A stretch of DNA of 64,000 nt, taken from Mycolicibacterium novocastrense (GTDB lineage: Bacteria > Actinomycetota > Actinomycetes > Mycobacteriales > Mycobacteriaceae). The stretch spans positions 62,001 to 126,000 of the forward strand of contig NZ_BCTA01000038.1 of assembly GCF_001570485.1 (NCBI RefSeq), read 5' to 3'. The notes under the pieces are model-generated. The model made no database searches. It worked only from the letters and a program-made list of their open reading frames with translations, and had not been told where the DNA came from. Both the position numbers and the translations under genes were made by a program. Each line of letters starts with the position of its first letter. Within the stretch, counting starts at the first letter, position 1. Positions 58,743 through 64,000 of this stretch are shown here, piece after piece.

Positions 58743-60464
58743 TCAGGATGCTTTTTGGCGGCTCTTGAGGGCCTGGGATTCGGCCTCGGCCACTAGGTCC
58801 TCGGCGACCAGGTACACCGTCGGTCGACGCTCGACGCCGGACGCTGGCTCGACGCGCACGCAGCGCAGTGCGGTGCCGGGCGGAATGATCACCTCGTCTT
58901 CGCCGGCGTTGGCGGAGATCGCCTTCACCGGCAGTCCGTCACGGGTGCGGATGGCCATCAAGTAGGAGCCGGGCCCGCGGTCGGCGAATCGGGTGGCCGT
59001 GGCGGTGCGGGTGGTGGCTGAGGCGACCTGTCCCAGTTCGACTTTGGCGCCGACGGGGAACGCGGTGGCGAGGTAGTCGGCCGGCGTGCCGGTGTAGTCG
59101 GTGGGGACGCGGGTGCCGCGGATGACGGTGACGGGTTCGCGGGTGGTGTTGTGGCGGGCGTACTTGTCGAATGCGCTGCGCAGGTGGGTGCAGGTGTTGG
59201 CGATCGCTGGCGTGGGTGAGGTGGTGCGGCCGGTGAAGACGTCGTTGATCTGGATGTAGGCCCCGGATCCGATGTGCCGGCCGCTGGTGTACGTGCGCAG
59301 CGCGTCTCGTTCGTCGGCGGTGAGAACGGTGTTGACGAAGCGGGCGTGGGTCTTGGCGAGGTCGCCGATCGGGGTGGTGCGCAGCGTGCCGTAGACATCG
59401 TGCAGTTCCCAGGCTTTCAGGTCCCCGCCCCGGCGTGTGATGACGGTGTAGTCGCGGGCGGATTCGGTGCCATAGGAGCGGATTCCGCTGTGCTGCAGCA
59501 GATTGTGTGTGGCGTCGCCGAGGCTGGGTGCGGGCAAGGTGTGGTGCGCGAAGTGCGGGATGCGTGCGCCGCCGCGGGTCGGTGCGCCCAGGGCGTGGTG
59601 GTAGGCGGTGGCGTAGGCCTGCTCGGGGTCGTCCCCTGACTGTGTAGCGGCCTCGCGGGCGGCCTGGCCGGCGGCTTCTGCGGCGGCCAGGCGCTGGCGG
59701 TGGTGGTGTCGGGCGGTGGCGTCGAGCAGCTCGGTGCGCAGCGGTGTGGCGGCGGCATCGACGATCTCGTCCCGGGCATGAATCAGGTGTTCTGCCAGGA
59801 ACGCCTGCTGCTCGTCGGGACTGGGGAGCCGGCCGTAGGCCGCCTGGGTGGCCAGCTGCAGCGCGGTGTCGGCGTGGGATTGGTACGCCTGCTGCTGGAG
59901 ATCGTCGATGCCGCCTGGGGGGTGGTCGAGTGGGGTGAGGACGGGGATGCGGTTGGCCATCGTGATGGCGGTCTTGTACTTGGAGGCGGTAGCGAGGGTT
60001 TTGTAGGCCTCACCGTCGCGGTAGGCGATGGCGTAGTCGCCGCGGCGGGTTCGGTACACCGCAGTGTTGGCGTCGAGCAGGGTCGCCGGCGTGGTGTCGA
60101 CGAGGCCGCCGGGACGGTGGATGGGGATCTGGGCGTGCTCAGCGATGGTGGTGTCACGTACGGCGCCGGTCAGGTGCGGTGGCAGGGCCGCGAAGGCGGC
60201 GTCGACGTCTGGACGGATGTCTGCGCGGCATGCCGTGATGAGCGCGTCGACGTCGGTGTCGGTGAGGGTGGCGAGCAGCTCGTCACGCTGGGGGCCGTGG
60301 GCGGCGCCGAGGTGCTCGGTGACCGTGCGGACCGTCAGTTCGGTGTGCAGCTGCTGGGCCTGCGCGGTGAGGGCGTCGGCGGCGACCGCGGACTTCTGGT
60401 AGGCGGCGCGGGTGTCGCCTGAGCATCGGCGGGGTCCGCCGGGGTCATTGGTGGCCAGGCACAT
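58743..60464 (-). CDS. Second ADP-ribosyltransferase-like protein
   Basis: This 573-residue protein begins MCLATNDPGGPRRCSGDTRA, keeping the Cys-2 and RRC of its 721-residue paralogue but without the CPGC pair. The middle part shares NRIPVL, APTRGGARIPHF and SGIRSYGTESARDYTVI with that protein. The C-terminal domain has Arg449 (VIRGTRVP), the S-A-T-T region at 482-485 and E522-D-E524, so the R-S-E set is complete. It probably transfers ADP-ribose; the target is unknown. The coiled-coil region of the paralogue is missing here. No ribosome-binding site is evident before ATG 60464. Confidence 0.65.
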   Translation of the reverse strand: MCLATNDPGGPRRCSGDTRAAYQKSAVAADALTAQAQQLHTELTVRTVTEHLGAAHGPQRDELLATLTDTDVDALITACRADIRPDVDAAFAALPPHLTGAVRDTTIAEHAQIPIHRPGGLVDTTPATLLDANTAVYRTRRGDYAIAYRDGEAYKTLATASKYKTAITMANRIPVLTPLDHPPGGIDDLQQQAYQSHADTALQLATQAAYGRLPSPDEQQAFLAEHLIHARDEIVDAAATPLRTELLDATARHHHRQRLAAAEAAGQAAREAATQSGDDPEQAYATAYHHALGAPTRGGARIPHFAHHTLPAPSLGDATHNLLQHSGIRSYGTESARDYTVITRRGGDLKAWELHDVYGTLRTTPIGDLAKTHARFVNTVLTADERDALRTYTSGRHIGSGAYIQINDVFTGRTTSPTPAIANTCTHLRSAFDKYARHNTTREPVTVIRGTRVPTDYTGTPADYLATAFPVGAKVELGQVASATTRTATATRFADRGPGSYLMAIRTRDGLPVKAISANAGEDEVIIPPGTALRCVRVEPASGVERRPTVYLVAEDLVAEAESQALKSRQKAS

Positions 60465-60656
60465 GGTCAGTGCTGGGGTGCGTCGCGGTCGCCGGACACC
60501 GGGGTTCTCCTTCTGTGGTCGTTCGATGGAGAAGTACCTGCCGGCGGCGCGGTTTCCGTCGCCGAGCTTGCGGCAGGTTCCCTGGCCTTCGGTTGGTCCT
60601 GGAAAAGGGCTGTTTCGGGGCCGGATTTTGGCTCTGGCCGCTGTTAGCGTGGAGGC

Positions 60657-60682
60657 ACGTCCTCGACCCCCCGGAGGACGTC
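60657..60682. promoter_or_regulatory. 8-bp dyad ACGTCCTC-N10-GAGGACGT
   Basis: Perfect 8-bp arms lie in the divergent region. It could be an operator or a weak terminator. It partly resembles the dispersed element core (GCACGTCCT). Confidence 0.4.
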
Positions 60683-60908
60683 ACCGCGCCCCTGGCCGCT
60701 CCTCCCCCCCTGCGGCTGGGGGCGCACCATTTCCCGCTCAGATTCCTGGGCGGCGGCCACCTCTTCGTGCCAGCGCCGGTCCTAGACTCTGCGTATCGCC
60801 GCACGCGGTGGCGTGAATCCCGGCATCGACTGCACCCGCCCACATCGGACAGTCACTCCAGTCCGGGACAAGACCCCACGGGTTCCGTGTAGCTACCCAG
60901 CAAAGGCA

Positions 60909-60937
60909 CTTCCGCGCAGATGTGGGCGACGCGGAAG
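60909..60937. promoter_or_regulatory. 8-bp dyad CTTCCGCG-N13-CGCGGAAG
   Basis: The perfect 8-bp arms lie 26 bases upstream of the TTG start at 60963. They are a likely operator or leader hairpin of the EccC-like gene. Confidence 0.5.
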
Positions 60938-60962
60938 AAACGACTTTGGATGGGAGATTCCC

Positions 60963-61781
60963 TTGTCTGACAACGAGTCCCGTAAGCGTGCTGCGCGTGA
61001 GTTTCAGGCAGCCAATCCGGGCACGTCCTACACCCGCGCTCTGCGGCAGGTGTCGCACGGGCGGATCCGGCGGCCCCTGACAGCTGTTCTCGGCACTGGC
61101 CTCGACGGCCAGGCGGTCGAGGTGAACCTGGAGTGGGAGAGCCGCGGCGGGAGCGGTCCACACTGCGTCGTTGTCGGCGATGAGGTGTCGTCCCTGCTGA
61201 CCGTGCTGGCCGCCGGGCTCGCCGCCGGGCAAGCTCCGAGTGACCTCGAGTTGGTGCTCTGCGCGGACGAGGACGTGCAGCTACAGGTGACGCACCGCCG
61301 GGTCGACGCCGGCGAGTTGGCCGCATTCGTCGACGAGCTGCTGCAGTCGCGGTACGAGTTCTTCCGGTCGATCGGCGCGCGCGACATCGAGGACGCGCGT
61401 GAGCACGGCCATCAGGCGTCCACGACGGTGGTGCTGGTCGAGGACCGTGACGGCATCTGGGCGCGCTCGCAGGAGTTGGCGCGCTGGTTGCGTGTGAGTC
61501 GGTCGGCCGGCATCAACCTCGTGGTGGGGACGCCGATCGCCCCGCCCACCGCTTTGACCTCGGCGGATGACATGTCCCCAGCGTGGGTGCTCGAACGCGT
61601 CGTGCACACCGCGACGCTGGGCAACGGGCTACTGGCCAGCATGACGACGGCGGCGATCTTCAACCGCGGCGACGGCCGCGGGACGCTGCGCACGCGTGGA
61701 CGGTGGGACGGGGTGCGGCGGGTCCAGGGCCCTGATGTGCTGACCGACTTCGACTTCGCCTCGGGGCGCTCGACCGGGTGA
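60963..61781 (+). CDS. EccC/FtsK-like protein with degenerate P-loop
   Basis: This 272-residue protein starts at TTG 60963 after GGGAG. Its N-terminus KRAAREFQAANPGTSYTRAL matches the motif of the proteins at 33252 and 56992. The ATPase domain resembles the final EccC domain (TTVVLVEDRDGIWARSQELA, GINLVVGTPIAPP). However, the P-loop position reads VVVGDEVSSLLTV, without the G-K-T/S. It therefore probably does not hydrolyse ATP and may be a regulatory or substrate-binding relative of the active ATPase at 56992. The stop at 61781 precedes the ligase remnant. A copy of the dispersed element core lies inside the coding sequence. Confidence 0.6.
   Translation: MSDNESRKRAAREFQAANPGTSYTRALRQVSHGRIRRPLTAVLGTGLDGQAVEVNLEWESRGGSGPHCVVVGDEVSSLLTVLAAGLAAGQAPSDLELVLCADEDVQLQVTHRRVDAGELAAFVDELLQSRYEFFRSIGARDIEDAREHGHQASTTVVLVEDRDGIWARSQELARWLRVSRSAGINLVVGTPIAPPTALTSADDMSPAWVLERVVHTATLGNGLLASMTTAAIFNRGDGRGTLRTRGRWDGVRRVQGPDVLTDFDFASGRSTG
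61566..61578 (+). repeat. Dispersed element core inside coding sequence (GATGACATGTCCC)
   Basis: The core occurs in-frame within the EccC-like gene (SADDMSP). The extended part matches less well. It may be a chance match or a functional copy. Confidence 0.35.
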
Positions 61782-61845
61782 GCTGGGGATTTAGCCCGCT
61801 GCGAAGCGCAGACCAGGTTCGGCTGGCGGTGGGTAGCGTCGATAG

Positions 61846-61971
61846 GTGGCCGCTGCGCGTTCTGTAGTGCGCCGGCGGGCGACGCCGGCGCCGATGCTGG
61901 CCACCCTCGGTCCCCCACCTACCGGCGACCAGTGGGCGGTGGAATGGAAGTTCGACGGCCAGCTTCACTGA
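61846..61971 (+). pseudogene. Truncated ATP-dependent DNA ligase start (LigC/LigD-type)
   Basis: A reading frame of 41 codons from GTG 61846 reads PMLATLGPPPTGDQWAVEWK then FDGQLH and stop. The segment matches the start of ATP-dependent DNA ligase domains, including the active-site K-x-D-G. The rest of the enzyme is missing. It is a gene remnant at a recombination point. Confidence 0.6.
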
Positions 61972-62091
61972 ACTTGTCAACCCGATTTGGTGACTGGAGA
62001 ACTAGCTAGAGAAGTCTTCGAGCAGGCGGCGGCGTAGAAACATCAACTCGCCTCAGGCGTGGTAGCGGGAGTGCAGCAGGAAGCGGACGGT
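61972..62091. other. Junction sequence, no gene recognised
   Basis: About 120 bases separate the ligase remnant and the flavin-oxidoreductase-like remnant. No coding frame or repeat is apparent. This is the likely site of the recombination that truncated both genes. Confidence 0.4.
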
Positions 62092-62193
62092 TCACCGTGA
62101 CGCGACCGTCGAAGCCACGAAGCTGCTGCAACACATCCGCGGAGCGGGCCGTTTCGCTGAATGGGTGTCCATGCCGAGAATTCCGAAGGTCAT
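62092..62193 (-). pseudogene. Truncated flavin-dependent oxidoreductase-like start
   Basis: A 33-residue frame (MTFGILGMDTHSAK then unrelated residues and stop) overlaps the stop of the ABC ATPase gene (ATGA) and has AGGAGGG upstream. The beginning resembles LLM-class flavin monooxygenases, which often follow peptide-type ABC genes in mycobacteria. The coding sequence is cut after about 14 residues. The short match makes the family call tentative. Confidence 0.45.
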
Positions 62194-62966
62194 TGCTTCG
62201 CCCTCCTGCGTTGAGCGGCCGCGATCAGCGCGGCGGTATACGGGTGCTGAGGCGCGTCGAACACCTCGGTGGTGCGCCCATGCTCGACGACCCGGCCCCG
62301 CCGCATGACGGCCACCCGTTCACAGCCGTGCCCGACCAGGGCGAGGTCGTGGGTGATGTGCAGGATCGCGACACCTTTGGTGGCGGCCATTTCGCTGAGC
62401 AGGTCCACGATGTCGCGGCGCAGCGTCGCATCGAGCATCCGGGTGGGCTCATCGGCGAGCACCAGCCGAGGCTCGGTCACCAGCGCCCTGGCGAAAGCCA
62501 CTCGTTGCCGTTCGCCGCCGGACAGCTGATGCGGGTATCGGGTGAGGTGGCGAGGATGCAGGTAGACGGCGTTCAGAGCATCGGCGGCTCGCTCCCGGCG
62601 CTCTTCCCGGTCGCCGATGCGGTGGATGACCAGCGGTTCGGCGACGATGTCGAGGACTCGCAGCGTCGGGGGCAGGGCCGCGTAAGGGTCTTGGAACACA
62701 AGGTGCAACCGCCGCCGCTGGCGCCGCGCAGCCCGTTGGCGCAGTCCTACGAGGTCGACCCCGTCCAGCCGGATGGCTCCCGAGTCGGGCGTGACGAGTC
62801 CGGCGACGGCCCGCGCGACGGTTGACTTGCCGACGCCGGACCCGCCGACGAGGCCGACGGTTTCCCCCGCCGCGATCTGGAGATCGAACTCGTCGACAGC
62901 CCGCACCGCACCGAAGCTCACGATGAGCCCCTTGACGTCGAGCGCGGGTGACTGCTCGCGGATCAC
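62190..62966 (-). CDS. Peptide-type ABC transporter ATPase (DppF/OppF-like)
   Basis: This 258-residue protein has Walker A GGSGVGKSTVAR, signature LSGGERQRVAFARALV, Walker B RLVLADEPT and the switch His in HITHDLALV. It matches the second ATPase of Dpp/Opp/nickel-type importers. The GTG at 62966 overlaps the stop of the upstream fused gene (GTGA). Together they supply two ATPase domains. The substrate cannot be predicted. Unlike the region to the left, these genes look like chromosomal cargo. Confidence 0.85.
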   Translation of the reverse strand: MIREQSPALDVKGLIVSFGAVRAVDEFDLQIAAGETVGLVGGSGVGKSTVARAVAGLVTPDSGAIRLDGVDLVGLRQRAARRQRRRLHLVFQDPYAALPPTLRVLDIVAEPLVIHRIGDREERRERAADALNAVYLHPRHLTRYPHQLSGGERQRVAFARALVTEPRLVLADEPTRMLDATLRRDIVDLLSEMAATKGVAILHITHDLALVGHGCERVAVMRRGRVVEHGRTTEVFDAPQHPYTAALIAAAQRRRAKQ

Positions 62967-64000
62967 GCTGGTGTTCCCGCGGTCGTGAGGCGCGGTACCG
63001 CGTCGACCAGACTTCGGGTGAAGGGGTGCGCGGATGCGGTGAGCACCTGTTCGGTCGGGCCGACCTCCACGATCCGACCGGCCTGCATCACCGCGATCCG
63101 ATCGGCGATCCGCCCGACCACGCTCAGATCGTGCGACACGATCAGCAATGCGAGATTCAGCCGGTGACGTATGTCATCGAGCAGGTCGAGTATCTCACCC
63201 TGAACGACGCCGTCGAGACCACTGGTCGGTTCGTCGGCGATCACCACTGCGGGGTCGTTGATCAGTGCCATCGCAATGACGACGCGCTGGCACATGCCGC
63301 CGGAGAACTGGTGCGGATAGCTCCCGGCCCGAGCCGGGTCGAGCCCGACCAGGTTCAGCAGCTCGTCGGCACGCGCGCGTGCCGTGGCCCGCGTGACCGA
63401 CCGGTGTGCGCGAACTGCCTCGGCGAGCTGCGCGCGGACAGTGCGCACCGGGTTCAGCGCGCTGATCGCGTCCTGCGGCACCAACGCGATCCGGTCCCCG
63501 CGCAGTGCCCGCAGCTCCTCGGCTGTGAGCGTCGCCAGGTCTCGGCCCTGTACCGCGACGGTGCCCGCGATCACCGTCGCGGCCGGCGGCAGTAGCGCGA
63601 TGGCGGCCGCGGTGACCGTGGATTTGCCGCTACCGGACTCCCCGACCACGCCGACCAGCTCACCTGCCTCGACGGTGACACTCAGACCGTCCACGGCTGT
63701 GACGACACCACGGTCGGACTGATACGTGACGGTCAGATTCTCGATCACCAGTGGCGGCGCACCCAAGTCGACCGGGCCGGCAGCACGGGTGGGCGCGGAT
63801 CGAGGCGGCTGACCGTCGCGCAGCGAGGGCCGGGCGCGTTCTTCGAACGCGTAGCCGAGCAGTGCGAAGGCCAGGACGGTGAGTGCGATCACGAGGCCCG
63901 GTGGGACCACCCACCACAGCCAGGCATCGGTGAGGAAGGCGCTGCGGGCGTGTGCGTTCGAGAGCATGGAACCCCAGCTCTTGGCGGTGATATCACCAAG
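62963..64000 (-). CDS. Fused permease (DppC-like) and ATPase (DppD-like), partial
   Basis: The frame is open to the right window edge and includes codons before the ATG at 63967 (LGDITAKSWGSMLSNA), which match the end of DppC-type permeases. One permease helix (WVVPPGLVIALTVLAFALLG) precedes a linker and a complete ATPase domain: Walker A GESGSGKSTV, signature SGGMCQRVVIAMALI, Walker B AVVIADEPT, His in VSHDLSVV. The fusion of permease and ATPase in one chain is known in some actinobacterial peptide transporters. The C-terminus ends in the overlap with the second ATPase. Confidence 0.75.
   Translation of the reverse strand, partial: LGDITAKSWGSMLSNAHARSAFLTDAWLWWVVPPGLVIALTVLAFALLGYAFEERARPSLRDGQPPRSAPTRAAGPVDLGAPPLVIENLTVTYQSDRGVVTAVDGLSVTVEAGELVGVVGESGSGKSTVTAAAIALLPPAATVIAGTVAVQGRDLATLTAEELRALRGDRIALVPQDAISALNPVRTVRAQLAEAVRAHRSVTRATARARADELLNLVGLDPARAGSYPHQFSGGMCQRVVIAMALINDPAVVIADEPTSGLDGVVQGEILDLLDDIRHRLNLALLIVSHDLSVVGRIADRIAVMQAGRIVEVGPTEQVLTASAHPFTRSLVDAVPRLTTAGTPA

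Larger units (their letters stand above)
60465..60962. other. Divergent intergenic region with hairpins, no gene recognised
   Basis: About 500 bases lie between the divergent ADP-ribosyltransferase-like and EccC-like genes. No frame shows convincing coding character. Two dyads are annotated separately, at 60657-60682 and 60909-60937. A C/G-rich hairpin near 60700-60725 is also present. Confidence 0.45.

Noticed and set aside
60470..60892. Plus-strand frame of 140 codons between the divergent genes
   Set aside because: No ribosome-binding site, poor codon bias and no domain; the overlapping frames on both strands are equally long.
1..64000. tRNA, rRNA and long tandem-repeat genes
   Set aside because: Reading through the non-coding gaps I saw no cloverleaf-like or rRNA-like sequence; a dedicated tRNA and covariance search was not possible here.

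Overview
The window is high-GC actinobacterial DNA. The presence of PE and PPE genes, a complete ESX (type VII) secretion locus, an EspR-like regulator, an MPT63-like secreted protein, a WhiB-like protein and a CRP almost identical in motif layout to mycobacterial CRP point to Mycobacterium (sensu lato). ParA with a small DNA-binding partner, a DUF2637 Spd-type membrane protein, two VapBC modules, a Fic module and a TnpB element suggest that positions 1 to about 61.8 kb are plasmid or plasmid-derived, resembling the ESX-bearing mycobacterial plasmids. No replication initiator or relaxase is visible.

Layout. 1-3.2 kb: a membrane protein running off the left edge, an EspR-like HTH regulator and a parA plus partner pair (all minus), and a small plus-strand gene ended by a strong bidirectional hairpin. 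3.3-21.4 kb: an uninterrupted minus-strand ESX locus in the order eccA-eccB-eccC-PE-PPE-esx-esx-espG-espI-eccD-mycP-eccE, with a wbl gene directly upstream. This carries all core membrane components, the chaperones, the protease and two substrate pairs.

22.5-34.6 kb: accessory genes. They include a large ADP-ribosyltransferase-like protein, a TmrB-like P-loop protein, and a long translationally coupled minus-strand series (ASCH, zinc-knuckle proteins, DUF5131, an MmcB-like nuclease, an alpha/beta hydrolase, DUF4031). 34.8-39.1 kb: a tightly coupled plus-strand cassette of EspR-like regulator, ImmA/IrrE peptidase, MAB_1171c-like membrane protein, CYP102-like P450 and CRP. 39.1-40.4 kb: vapB-vapC-small protein-Nudix operon. 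40.5-48.3 kb: MPT63-like and ESX-associated proteins, a secreted HNH nuclease and a DUF2637 protein. 48.4-50.1 kb: a frameshifted tnpB with a three-repeat CRISPR-like array at its 3' end. 50-61.8 kb: small proteins, a second VapBC, a Fic toxin with an overlapping 57-residue antitoxin candidate, an exported repetitive protein, two EccC/FtsK-like proteins (one with an intact and one with a degenerate P-loop) and a second ADP-ribosyltransferase paralogue.

61.8-64 kb looks like a junction. A truncated ATP-dependent DNA ligase start and a truncated flavin-oxidoreductase-like start lie back to back, followed by a peptide-type ABC transporter (Dpp/Opp) that continues off the right edge.

A dispersed element of about 25 bp with core GGGACRTGNYRTY occurs about 15 times between 22.9 and 61.6 kb, mostly between genes or overlapping stop codons, and I found no non-coding copy in the ESX part. 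This element, the Cys-start domain shared by the Wbl protein and an ADP-ribosyltransferase, the TnpB/array unit and the five-gene P450 cassette are the most unusual parts of the window.
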